From positions 1 to 35,992 of the forward strand of contig JAHEEZ010000003.1 of the NCBI GenBank assembly GCA_024640445.1: a stretch of 35,992 bases of DNA, written 5' to 3'. Shown here in pieces: positions 1-7,405 of the stretch; within the stretch, counting starts at the first letter, position 1; the number at the start of each line of letters is the position of its first letter. A program made the position numbers and the translations under genes. The notes below the pieces were generated by a model, which made no database searches, was not told where the DNA came from, and saw only the letters and a list, made by a program, of their open reading frames with translations. The stretch is from Acidobacteriota bacterium. GTDB taxonomy: Bacteria > Acidobacteriota > Blastocatellia > Pyrinomonadales > Pyrinomonadaceae.

Positions 1-56
1 GTAAACGGGCGGGCTAAACGTTCAAGCTGACCCACCCGTAAACGGGCGGGCTAAAC
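1..56 (-). repeat. Tandem pair of palindromic intergenic repeats (first copy cut by window edge)
   Basis: Two copies of the same unit lie 37 bases apart. Bases 1-19 and 38-56 are identical (gtaaacgggcgggctaaac), and the second copy is preceded by cccaccc. Read on the minus strand, the unit is GTTTAGCC followed by a self-complementary core, CCCGCCCG-TTTA-CGGGTGGG, with one G-T pair in the stem. A related pair lies at 33356-33430. Here the repeat sits just downstream of the 3' end of the M28 peptidase gene. No protein is encoded. It is probably a REP-like dispersed element. More copies may lie to the left of the window. Confidence 0.75.
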
Positions 57-66
57 GGTGTGCGAA

Positions 67-1770
67 CTACTGAGCCCCGCCCGGAGGGGCCTTTCTGGGG
101 ATCTTGCCGTCCATCATCGCCGTCTGGTAAACGAAGGCCGCCATTATGACTGCATTCCGTTTTAGGTCTTCAGGCTGAAGACGGTCGTAGTTGTCCTGGT
201 TAGAGTGGTGCGTGCGTGTCGAATACTCGATCGGGTCCTGTATGAACTGGAATCCCGGAAGTCCGATGCCGTCAAAAGAAAGGTGGTCCGTACCGCCTGT
301 GTTTTCGAGCGTCAGCGTGGAGACTCCCCATTCGCCGAACGGCTGCATCCACTGCCTGAATATGGGTGCGACCTCGGAATTGCCCTGCAGGTAAACCCCT
401 CGGAACTGTCCGGTGCCGTTGTCCATGTTGTAGTACGCGGAGAATCTGTTGTAATCCGGCTGGGTGACCAGCTTGCCTCCGCTTCCGCCGCCGAGCAGTC
501 TCGCGAGACGTCCTCCGCCTCCCTCGACAGCGCCGAAGTGCTGTTTAACGTACGCTTGTGATCCGTTCAGCCCCTGCTCCTCACCGCTCCAAAGTCCTAC
601 GCGGATCGTTCTGCGCGGCTTGAGGCCGGTTGCCATCAATATGCGGACCGCTTCCATTGCAACGGCACATCCGGCTCCGTTGTCTGTAGCGCCCCCGGCG
701 GAATGCCACGAATCGAGGTGGCCGCCGAGCATCACGATCTCGTCCTTGAGGGTCGGGTCTGTACCCGGGATCTCAGCGACCGTGTTGTAGCCCATCAGGT
801 CGTCGTCGTAGTAACGCGTCTTGATATTGACGGTCATCGTCACATCAGTGCCGGTGTCCATCATCCTGACGATCCGGTTGTAATCTTCTGTCGCCATCGT
901 CATCTGCGGCAGCATATGCGATTCGGCTTCCTTCGACCACGCGCTCAGTCGTCCGCCGAAAATGTCCTCGATCGACTTCGGTGGGTCCCCTGCTACAGCA
1001 GCCCCCGAAACGAATACTGTTCCGCCGCTGCCGTTGGAGCTATTGTCCACCATGACCGCCGCGCCTTCATCGATAAGCATGTTCATCGCTTGCGCTTGAA
1101 GGGCGCGCTGTTTCATAAATTCCTGGAACTGCGGCGAGTTCGGGTCAAATCTGTTGCCGCCGCCCCTGCGCGGAGCTAAGGCCGGATCAGGAGCATCTGC
1201 CATCTTAAGGAGGTCCTCGGCGGTGAAGCGCTTGCCCATCCCGTCAAAGTCCGCCTTGATCTCCCTTTCATTCCCGACAAATACGATCGCGCCTTTCAGC
1301 TTGCCTTTGTATTTTGCCAGGTCTTCTTCGGTCTTGACGTCCATCTTGATGACCGGTCCGGTGACCGCTCCGTCGGTGGACGGCGACCACGCCTTGGGAT
1401 ATGCGATAACGGGCTGTCCCTGTGGTTCAGTGATCTGAGCCGAGAACTCTTCAAGTGACCAACCTCTCCCCCACGGGCCCCAAGCCTCGAGCTTGGCGTT
1501 CTTCAATCCCCACGAAGCCATCGTATCGCGGGTCCACTCGTTCGCCCTCTTCATGTTCGGCGAATTGGTCAATCTTCCGCCGATGACATCAGCGAGGTAA
1601 CTCATGGTCTTCATCACCTGTGAATTCTCGCCGGTTCCTTCAGCTTTGATCTTGTCAATTACTTCTTGCGGCGCTTCATAGATCTCCACTTTTGGCGTGC
1701 GTGCAAACACAGCCATGGGAAGGATCAGGGCGTAAAGCATAAACGCCGCCGTGATCTTACGTCGTAGCAT
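67..1770 (-). CDS. Secreted M28-family zinc aminopeptidase
   Basis: 567 residues. The N-terminus (MLRRKITAAFMLYALILPMAVFA) is a typical Sec signal peptide, so the enzyme is probably periplasmic or exported. The middle (about residues 150-280) looks like a PA-type insert. The C-terminal half carries the M28 di-zinc peptidase signatures: GGHLDSWHSAGGATDNGAG (zinc His and Asp), SGEEQGLNGS (catalytic Glu pair), a YYNMDNGTG Asp and a late THHSNQDNYDRL His. All expected metal ligands therefore appear to be present. Family members remove N-terminal residues from peptides, or act as glutamate carboxypeptidase-like enzymes; the exact substrate cannot be read from the sequence. The ATG has an AGGAGA ribosome site at 1778-1783, which supports this start. 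The gene is monocistronic or last in its unit, and a palindromic repeat pair follows its stop codon. Confidence 0.9.
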   Translation of the reverse strand: MLRRKITAAFMLYALILPMAVFARTPKVEIYEAPQEVIDKIKAEGTGENSQVMKTMSYLADVIGGRLTNSPNMKRANEWTRDTMASWGLKNAKLEAWGPWGRGWSLEEFSAQITEPQGQPVIAYPKAWSPSTDGAVTGPVIKMDVKTEEDLAKYKGKLKGAIVFVGNEREIKADFDGMGKRFTAEDLLKMADAPDPALAPRRGGGNRFDPNSPQFQEFMKQRALQAQAMNMLIDEGAAVMVDNSSNGSGGTVFVSGAAVAGDPPKSIEDIFGGRLSAWSKEAESHMLPQMTMATEDYNRIVRMMDTGTDVTMTVNIKTRYYDDDLMGYNTVAEIPGTDPTLKDEIVMLGGHLDSWHSAGGATDNGAGCAVAMEAVRILMATGLKPRRTIRVGLWSGEEQGLNGSQAYVKQHFGAVEGGGGRLARLLGGGSGGKLVTQPDYNRFSAYYNMDNGTGQFRGVYLQGNSEVAPIFRQWMQPFGEWGVSTLTLENTGGTDHLSFDGIGLPGFQFIQDPIEYSTRTHHSNQDNYDRLQPEDLKRNAVIMAAFVYQTAMMDGKIPRKAPPGGAQ

Positions 1771-1817
1771 ATTTATTTCTCCTGAAATTTCTTTTTCTAA
1801 GGGATGTTTTCGTTCCG

Positions 1818-1826
1818 TTTATACCA
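1818..1826 (-). promoter_or_regulatory. Putative extended -10 promoter of the M28 peptidase gene
   Basis: Read on the minus strand the sequence is TGGTATAAA, matching an extended -10 (TGnTATAAT-like). It lies about 48 bases upstream of the peptidase ATG. No good -35 hexamer sits at the standard distance, which fits the extended type. Inference from motif only. Confidence 0.35.
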
Positions 1827-1852
1827 CAGATGATGTTCAAAAGTTTCAAGAT

Positions 1853-1870
1853 TGTCCCGACAACGGGACA
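1853..1870. promoter_or_regulatory. Perfect 7-bp inverted repeat TGTCCCG-acaa-CGGGACA
   Basis: The two arms are exactly complementary with a 4-base spacer. Further TGTCC/GGACA half-sites lie close by (ggacag near 1892, gggaca near 1912). It lies between the methyltransferase stop and the peptidase promoter, just upstream of the putative -10. No T-run follows on the minus strand, so an operator or activator site is more likely than a Rho-independent terminator. The binding protein is unknown. Confidence 0.4.
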
Positions 1871-1908
1871 GACGCGCCTGTAGGACAGTCAAATAAACAA
1901 AGGGACAT

Positions 1909-2487
1909 TCAGGTTCGCCAGGTAAGCGTATAAGCGGGCGGGACGTTCTTGACTATGAGGGAGCTTCTCTCCGAAACACCGTATCTGTTGCGCATAAACT
2001 CCCTCAGCTTTATCGCCGAGGGGAGGTAGAAGCCATGCGCGTATTGATAAGTTCGGAACACGCAGCCTTGTTCCATGAACTTCTCGATCTCGCCGTAGAT
2101 CTTCTGGTTGACTTCATTCGGAAGTGAGACGAACGGAAGGCTGCAGATTACGAAGCCGACCTTGCCCAGCTTTGAACGCCTGTGGAGCGCGTGCGCGTTG
2201 CAGGCGTCTCCGCGGACGAACTTCAGATCAGGGTATTTCCCCCGAATGCAAGATACGAGCTTCCTGTCGAGTTCGATCCCAAGATAACAGTCTTCTCCGG
2301 AAAGCGTCTTCTGGATATATTTTGTAAGGGCGCCGGTGCCGACCCCGAGTTCAAGAATTATCGAATCCTTGTCCGGAACAATGCCGTCCATCATTCTCTG
2401 AGACAGTTCGGGTGAACTGGGCGCGATAGAACCGACGCCAAGCGGATTCTTCAGGAATGCCTGCAGGAATTCGAGGTTATCGTTCAT
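1909..2487 (-). CDS. SAM-dependent methyltransferase, PmtA-like (phospholipid N-methyltransferase / rRNA dimethylase fold)
   Basis: 192 residues, the usual length for the Rhodobacter-type phosphatidylethanolamine N-methyltransferase group. The opening FLQAFLKNPLGVGSIAPSSP is the family's characteristic N-terminus. ILELGVGTGALTKYI is the Rossmann motif I that binds S-adenosylmethionine. GIELDRKL supplies the acidic residue for the ribose, and ICSLPFVSLP stands where KsgA-type enzymes have NLPY. The expected role is stepwise methylation of phosphatidylethanolamine towards phosphatidylcholine at the membrane, but other small-lipid or antibiotic substrates cannot be excluded. It starts 62 bases after the topA stop on the same strand, so it may be read through from topA. 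The ribosome site is weak (GGAG about 18 bases upstream). Confidence 0.75.
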   Translation of the reverse strand: MNDNLEFLQAFLKNPLGVGSIAPSSPELSQRMMDGIVPDKDSIILELGVGTGALTKYIQKTLSGEDCYLGIELDRKLVSCIRGKYPDLKFVRGDACNAHALHRRSKLGKVGFVICSLPFVSLPNEVNQKIYGEIEKFMEQGCVFRTYQYAHGFYLPSAIKLREFMRNRYGVSERSSLIVKNVPPAYTLTWRT

Positions 2488-2549
2488 AAATTAGGATCTG
2501 AGGGCTCCCGAAAGAGATCGCCCGGATCCAGTTCGCCTTAATCGACGGT

Positions 2550-5075
2550 TCAGCCTGCAGGACTCGTGGCTTCAATTTCTTTCTCGCTGGTTTCGGGCTG
2601 GTCTTCAACCGCGATCTTATAATCACATTCTTCGTTTTGGCAATATCGAACCGTGCCGTCACGCTTGGTGGTCTTCTCGAGTACGAAATGGGCGCCGCAA
2701 TCCGGGCATTCCTCCTGGATAGGTTTGTTCCAGAAAACCACGTCGCAGTCCGGATACTCGCTGCAGCCATAAAAGACTTTGCCGCGCCTGGATTTCTTGA
2801 CGACGATGTCTCCCTTGCATTCTTCGCGGGTGCAGGCCATCCCGATCTTTTCCTGCTTTACGTATTTACATTCCGGGTAGTTCGAACAAGCCACGAATTC
2901 ACCGAACCTGCCTGTTCTGCGGACAAGGTTTGCCCCGTCTTTCGGACACGTTTCGTCAAGTTCGACCGGCGGCGGCGCGGGCTTCTCGTCGCCCTTCGCG
3001 ATCTTGCGAATGTTCTTGCATTCGGGATAACCGGTGCATCCGTAAAAAGCGCCGAAGCGACCGCGCTTCAGGCTCATCTCTTTGCCGCAAAGTTCGCACG
3101 GTTCGACCTCGGGCTCGCTTTCCGAATCGCCGTCGCCTTCGGCCTTGTCACGCTTGCTTGCCACCTCGCGGGTGTTCTTGCATTCGGGATAATTCTCACA
3201 GGCCAGGAACTGTCCGTAGCGCCCAAACTTGATTACCATTCCGGATCCGCATTTCTCGCAGACCTCGTCGGTAGGGATAGCCTGGCGCTTTTTGCCCTTT
3301 ATGTTCTCTTCAGCCTTCTGCAGGTCGACGGTGAAGCGCTCATAGAACCCTTTAATAGCTTCCCGCCAGTTGAGTTTGCCGTCTTCGATCTCGTCGAGCC
3401 GGTCTTCCATCCGCGCCGTGTAGTCGGTATTGAAAAGGTCGTCGAAGCTCTCGACCAGCAGGTCATTCACTGTCATGCCGAGTGCCGTCGGATGAAATCT
3501 GCCTTCTATCTTTTCAACGTACTCGCGCGTCTGGATGGTCGTCATTATCGAAGCATAAGTCGATGGTCGCCCTATGCCGAGTTCTTCCAGCACCTTAACC
3601 AGAGTCGCTTCCGAATATCGCGGAGGCGGTTCCGTGAAGTGCTGGTTCGAATTGATCCCTTCCAGCTTCAATTGGTCGCCTTCCTTAACGTCCGGAAGGG
3701 TGCGTCCCTGGTCATCGTCATCGTCTCTCTTGTCAGTCGCGCCGCGGGCTTCTTCATAAACACGAAGGAAACCGTCGAACTTGAGTATCGAACCTGTCGA
3801 GCGGAATGTGAACCGTCCGGCTTTGATGTCGATCGTTGTCTGGTCGAACAGTGCGGGAGACATTTGGGACGCTACGAACCTCTGCCAAATCAGCGTGTAA
3901 AGCTTTAGTTCGTCAGGCGCAAGATATTTCTTGATCGAATCCGGCGTGAAGCTCACGTCGGTCGGCCTGATCGCTTCGTGGGCGTCCTGTGCGTCCTTTT
4001 TCGATTTGAAGTGCCGAGGCTTTTCCGGGAGGTACCCTGGTCCGTATTCTTTGTCGACAAATGATCTTGCTCCGGCGAGGGCATCATCCGAAACTCTCGT
4101 CGAATCGGTTCTCATGTAGGTGATCAATCCGACCGCGCCTTCGCTTCCTATCTCTTTGCCTTCGTAAAGCCTCTGCGCGACCGTCATCGTCTTCTTCACT
4201 GAGAAGCCGTACCGGCGGGCCGCGTCCTGCTGGAGTTTTGAGGTGATGAAAGGAGGCGTCGGATTCCGTTTCCGTTCCTTCCGTACGACCTCGTCCACAG
4301 TGAAAGATTCCTTGCCTGCCTCTTCGACTATCGCTTTCGCTTCGTCCTCGGACTTTATGTGGACCTCGGACTTTTTCAGGTCCTTGTCGAATGCTCCGAG
4401 TTTGACTGTCTTGTCCTCGATCTTCCTCAGTTTCGAATCGAATTGCGGAGGAAGCGCGGCGGCGAGATTTGCGACGATCGACCAATACTCTGTCCGTTTG
4501 AATGCCTCGATTTCCCGCTCACGTTCAACGACAAGCCTGACTGCGACCGTTTGAACGCGCCCTGCGGACAGACGACCGCCGATAGTTTTCCAGAGAATGG
4601 GAGAGACCTTGTAGCCGACCAGCCTGTCAAGCACTCTGCGAGCCTGTTGGGCATCGACCAGATTGTGATCAACCTCTTTTGGGCTCTTGAACGCTTCTTC
4701 GACAGCTTTCTTGGTGATCTCGTTGAACATCACCCTGTAAACGGCCTTCTTGGAATTCTTCGGGACCAGTTCTTCGGCCAGATGCTGACAGATCGCCTCG
4801 CCTTCCCGGTCAGGGTCAGCCGCGAGGTAAACGGCTTCGGAGACCTTTGCGGCCTTCTTCAGTTCCGAGACGGTCTTCTTGTTGTTCCGCTTCTTGGTGT
4901 CGGGTATCACGACATATGTCGGTTCGAAGTCGTTGTCGACGTCGACGCCCAGTTCTTTCGAAGGCAGGTCCTTGATGTGGCCGATAGATGCCATCACCTT
5001 GTAGTCCGCGCCAAGATATTTATTGATCGTCTTCGCCTTTGCAGGCGACTCGACGATGACTAGGTTCTTACTCAT
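2550..5075 (-). CDS. topA: DNA topoisomerase I (type IA)
   Basis: 841 residues. The N-terminus MSKNLVIVESPAKAKTINKYLG is the Toprim domain, with the DPDREGEAI metal-binding motif. LITYMRTDSTRVS (about residue 320) contains the catalytic tyrosine that forms the covalent 5'-phosphotyrosine link. The GRPSTYASI motif is also intact. The C-terminal quarter carries five topoisomerase zinc fingers (for example CEKCGSGMVIKFGRYGQF, CELCGKEMSLKRGRFGAF, CPDCGAHFVLEK), more than the three in E. coli. The enzyme relaxes negatively supercoiled DNA by single-strand passage. It lies downstream of dprA on the same strand, the common smf-topA order in bacteria, with a 187-base gap that could hold its own promoter. 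Long plus-strand ORFs over this gene are antisense shadows. Confidence 0.98.
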   Translation of the reverse strand: MSKNLVIVESPAKAKTINKYLGADYKVMASIGHIKDLPSKELGVDVDNDFEPTYVVIPDTKKRNNKKTVSELKKAAKVSEAVYLAADPDREGEAICQHLAEELVPKNSKKAVYRVMFNEITKKAVEEAFKSPKEVDHNLVDAQQARRVLDRLVGYKVSPILWKTIGGRLSAGRVQTVAVRLVVEREREIEAFKRTEYWSIVANLAAALPPQFDSKLRKIEDKTVKLGAFDKDLKKSEVHIKSEDEAKAIVEEAGKESFTVDEVVRKERKRNPTPPFITSKLQQDAARRYGFSVKKTMTVAQRLYEGKEIGSEGAVGLITYMRTDSTRVSDDALAGARSFVDKEYGPGYLPEKPRHFKSKKDAQDAHEAIRPTDVSFTPDSIKKYLAPDELKLYTLIWQRFVASQMSPALFDQTTIDIKAGRFTFRSTGSILKFDGFLRVYEEARGATDKRDDDDDQGRTLPDVKEGDQLKLEGINSNQHFTEPPPRYSEATLVKVLEELGIGRPSTYASIMTTIQTREYVEKIEGRFHPTALGMTVNDLLVESFDDLFNTDYTARMEDRLDEIEDGKLNWREAIKGFYERFTVDLQKAEENIKGKKRQAIPTDEVCEKCGSGMVIKFGRYGQFLACENYPECKNTREVASKRDKAEGDGDSESEPEVEPCELCGKEMSLKRGRFGAFYGCTGYPECKNIRKIAKGDEKPAPPPVELDETCPKDGANLVRRTGRFGEFVACSNYPECKYVKQEKIGMACTREECKGDIVVKKSRRGKVFYGCSEYPDCDVVFWNKPIQEECPDCGAHFVLEKTTKRDGTVRYCQNEECDYKIAVEDQPETSEKEIEATSPAG

Positions 5076-5262
5076 TATTTAAGAGGTCTCACTTACAGAC
5101 AGAAAAATGCCAGACGCCATGAGTCTGACATTTAAGAAGGAAAGACTCGGATTGTCAAACTTCTTCAACTTAACTCATCACGCCCTACAACACCAAACCC
5201 GGTTACCAACGTTGACCTTTTGATGCGCGCCGGTCGCCCCTTCGTCCTACACCTCTCCCGGT

Positions 5263-6378
5263 TCAGTGCCGCCTGGCGTAATTGTCGCCCGGGAGCGCGA
5301 GTATCAGATCTTTCAGGTCCAGGCCGACGAGCGCGGTGTTCAGTTCCCCGAACGACAGGCCGGTCTGCTCGAGAAGATCGTCCTTGTGAAGGTGGGCGTC
5401 CGGTTTGAGGACCGCGTACACTTTCTTTTCAGCTCCCGAAAGCCCTGGAGGCAGGCGTGGACTTTCGGGCGCGCCAGGCGCTTTGTCTCCGGGAGGAAGG
5501 ATTGAGGCTGCTATTTCGTCGGGAAGTTCCGTGACCACATCCTGCCAGTGCTGGACCAGCTTTGCGCCCGACTTGATCAGATAGTTTGTGCCGAAGGAGT
5601 TCCTGGATGTGATGTTCCCGGGCACGGCAAAAACCTCTCGGTCCTGCTCCATCGCCAGCCGGGCGGTGATCAGAGAACCGCTTCGCTCGGATGCCTCTAC
5701 AACTACGGCACCAAGGCTCAGTCCTGAGATTATCCTGTTCCGGTACGGGAAATTGTCTCTCAACGGAGGTGTGCCGAGAGGGAACTGAGTGACGATTGCG
5801 CCGCCTGCGTCAAGTATCTCGTCGAACAGCCTGCGGTTTTCGGCGGGGTACACGTCATCCAGGCCTGTGCCCATGACCGCGACAGTCCTGCCTCCGGCCC
5901 TGGCCGCGGCGCGGTGAGCGGCTGTGTCGATCCCGCGTGCGAAACCCGACACTATGCAGAGACCCTGTTCGGCAAGGTCCCGTGCAAGCATCGAGCAGGC
6001 GTTCCTTCCGTATGTCGTGCACCGGCGCGATCCTATTACGGCGACGCAGGGCATTTCCAGGCAGGTCCGCCAGTCGCCAGTCACATATAGGGTGATGGGC
6101 GGATCATGTATTTCACGGAGATACTGGGGATACACACCGTCGTCGAGGATCAGTATGTCGCCTCCGATCCTCCGTACGCGATCAAGCTCTTCCTCTGCCC
6201 GGTCATGAAACCGTTTGGCGAGTATGCTGCGGAGAGTATCGGGAGGCAGGCGAAGTTCTTCCAGCTCGGTCCGGAGCGCGTGAAAAACGCGCTCGGGCGA
6301 GCCGAATCGTTCAAGTAATTGTGTGGCTTTTCGGGGTCCTATCCCCGGTGTCATGTTCAGGGAGATCCATTCTTTCAT
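5263..6378 (-). CDS. dprA: DNA-protecting protein DprA (Smf)
   Basis: 371 residues from the chosen start. The ORF track begins 15 codons earlier, only 5 bases after the tRNA-Sec gene. I prefer the ATG at 6378 because GGAG stands 6 bases before it and the family alignment begins at EWISLNMTPGIGPRKATQLLERFG, the N-terminal helix-hairpin-helix/SAM-like part. The Rossmann-like DNA-binding core has VIGSRRCTTYG, SGFARGIDTAAHRAA, VMGTGLDDVYP and NFPYRNRIISGLS. The last about 60 residues (LSGAEKKVYAVLKPDAHLHKDDLLEQ) form the DprA winged helix. DprA binds incoming single-stranded DNA and loads RecA during natural transformation. It is followed by topA. There is no clear terminator between selC and dprA, so they may share a transcript. 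Confidence 0.96.
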   Translation of the reverse strand: MKEWISLNMTPGIGPRKATQLLERFGSPERVFHALRTELEELRLPPDTLRSILAKRFHDRAEEELDRVRRIGGDILILDDGVYPQYLREIHDPPITLYVTGDWRTCLEMPCVAVIGSRRCTTYGRNACSMLARDLAEQGLCIVSGFARGIDTAAHRAAARAGGRTVAVMGTGLDDVYPAENRRLFDEILDAGGAIVTQFPLGTPPLRDNFPYRNRIISGLSLGAVVVEASERSGSLITARLAMEQDREVFAVPGNITSRNSFGTNYLIKSGAKLVQHWQDVVTELPDEIAASILPPGDKAPGAPESPRLPPGLSGAEKKVYAVLKPDAHLHKDDLLEQTGLSFGELNTALVGLDLKDLILALPGDNYARRH

Positions 6379-6428
6379 TGTCAGCTCCGCGCCTTTTGGT
6401 AAGGTATGGCGCCGAAGCGGCATCTCGT

Positions 6429-6527
6429 TGGCGGAGGCGTGTGGGAATCGAACCCACCTGAGCTTACTCTCGCAATCTCACAGACGGTTTTGAAGACCGC
6501 GCCGTTCACCAGAACGGATTCGCCTCC
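6429..6527 (-). tRNA. selC: tRNA-Sec (selenocysteine, anticodon TCA)
   Basis: About 99 bases including an encoded CCA. On the minus strand the 5' GGAGGCG pairs with CGCCTCC, followed by discriminator G and CCA. The D arm has a 6-bp stem, CCGTTC-TGGT-GAACGG, longer than in ordinary tRNAs. The anticodon arm GCGGT-CTTCAAA-ACCGT gives anticodon TCA, which reads UGA. A long variable arm folds as TGAG(A)TTGC-GAGA-GTAA(G)CTCA. The T arm is GTGGG-TTCGATT-CCCAC. These four features together are diagnostic for tRNA-Sec. It is charged with serine, converted by SelA and delivered by SelB; neither gene is in the window. The 8th acceptor pair is an A-A mismatch. No other tRNA was seen. Confidence 0.95.
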
Positions 6528-6541
6528 CGAAAAGAGAACTT

Positions 6542-6787
6542 CGGCTGACTTTTGAGGTTTTCGGCTGCGGGAACGATCTTGCCGAAATCCGGGCACTGTG
6601 GGCCGGCTCCGGTCTGTCCCGGGGAAGCCGGTTCGAAGAACTTGAAAGGTTGATCCCTCCCGATAAAACTACGCTCAGGGATGAATTTCTGTCAAGTTTC
6701 GGCAGCTTCGGAAGGGCGCGTCTTCTTAGCCCGAAAGTGCCGTTTTCAGCACCCCAAACCTCGCTTGACCGTCCAAAATGGGCATGA
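6542..6787 (+). other. Open frame without start codon in the selC-atp gap (possible gene remnant)
   Basis: The 346-base gap between tRNA-Sec and the ATP synthase operon holds no ORF-track gene, but one plus-strand frame is open for about 81 codons up to TGA at 6785. It reads protein-like (LTFEVFGCGNDLAEIRALWA, later PPDKTTLRDEFLSSFG). There is no ATG or GTG in its first half; the first possible start is a TTG about 37 codons in. It runs backward into the tRNA gene, so it cannot be an intact gene. It may be the tail of a decayed gene, or chance. I do not recognise it. Confidence 0.2.
6666..6695 (-). promoter_or_regulatory. Possible promoter for selC (TTGACA-18-TAGTTT)
   Basis: On the minus strand a perfect -35 TTGACA is followed after 18 bases by TAGTTT, a weak -10. 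It would start transcription about 135 bases before the tRNA 5' end. It lies inside a long open frame on the other strand, so it could be chance. Confidence 0.3.
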
Positions 6788-6801
6788 TATTCTTTCTTCT
6801 T

Positions 6802-6818
6802 TTGTAGTGACGCTACAA
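6802..6818. promoter_or_regulatory. 17-bp near-perfect palindrome TTGTAGtgaCGCTACAA upstream of the atp operon
   Basis: The sequence TTGTAGTGACGCTACAA pairs at seven of eight positions around a central A. It lies 55 bases before the first atp start codon, inside the expected promoter region. The size and TTGTAG/CTACAA arms resemble operators of dimeric winged-helix repressors such as the BlaI/CopY group. That assignment is inference from shape only. A short RNA hairpin is the alternative. Confidence 0.4.
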
Positions 6819-6873
6819 TTTTGCCGCGGCTTGGTATGGCGGCTCATTTCTTTATAGAGAGTGTTTAGAAGGT

Positions 6874-7326
6874 ATGGTCTTGCTTGCTTTTGCTGAACAG
6901 GTTCAACTGCTTCCCGATCTCACGGTGTTTCTTCATGTAGGAATGATCCTCGCAATGATCTGGTTTCTGAACCGCACGTTCTTTAAGCCGATCAACAGGA
7001 TACTTGAAGCCAGGGACCGTAACCGGGGAGGCCACAAAGGCGAAGCCCAGGGAATTCTCAGCGAAGTGGCCGAGAAAGACGCGGCGTACAGCGCGGGGCT
7101 TCTTGATGCGAGGAACGAAGGTTACGAGCTGATCGAAAAGGAAAGGACCGCCGCGATCGATCACAAGGCGGCCGAAGTCGCCGCAGTGAAGAAAGAGGTT
7201 GCCGAATACCTGGAAAATGGCCTGGGCGAACTGGACAGGCAGACGTCGGAGGCCGAAGCGGATATCAGGGAAGAGGCGGAGAAGATGGCTGACAAGATCA
7301 GCGCCAATATCCTCCGCGCCGCCTGA
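6874..7326 (+). CDS. ATP synthase F0 subunit b' (AtpF-like, first b-type subunit)
   Basis: 150 residues. One membrane helix near the N-terminus (about residues 17-35, VFLHVGMILAMIWFLNRTFF) is followed by FKPINRILEARD, the classic junction of b-type subunits, and then a long charged coiled coil rich in Glu, Lys and Ala. This is the peripheral stalk that holds F1 against F0. Two different b-type genes in a row mean a b/b' heterodimer, as in phototrophs and several other phyla. The ribosome site is poor: AGAAGG sits too close to the ATG. It is the first gene of the atp run, 55 bases after a palindrome that may be an operator. Confidence 0.88.
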   Translation: MVLLAFAEQVQLLPDLTVFLHVGMILAMIWFLNRTFFKPINRILEARDRNRGGHKGEAQGILSEVAEKDAAYSAGLLDARNEGYELIEKERTAAIDHKAAEVAAVKKEVAEYLENGLGELDRQTSEAEADIREEAEKMADKISANILRAA

Positions 7327-7366
7327 TAACGTAAATACAATATCTAGAACAATATTTTAGTTCCCG

Positions 7367-7393
7367 CCGGATAGGCGCACCCGCCGTATCCGG
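7367..7393 (+). other. Strong intercistronic hairpin between b' and b genes
   Basis: CCGGATA-GGCG-cacc-CGCC-g-TATCCGG forms an 11-bp stem with one bulged G. It ends 12 bases before the ATG of the b subunit, where no ribosome site is visible. No T-run follows, so it is not a classic terminator. It may affect mRNA stability or the relative output of the two stalk subunits. Confidence 0.5.
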
Positions 7394-7405
7394 ACTGCCG
7401 TTAGT

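Noticed and set aside
1-56. CRISPR array
   Set aside because: Only two copies, spacer about 18 bases and repeat palindromic; no cas genes. A related pair lies at a distant locus in inverted orientation, so it is a dispersed repeat.
1853-1870. Rho-independent terminator of the methyltransferase gene
   Set aside because: The inverted repeat has no T-run on the minus strand and the stem is only 7 bp.
2637-3908. 423-residue plus-strand ORF over topA
   Set aside because: Antisense shadow of the topA reading frame. No domain is recognisable, and topA carries all family motifs.
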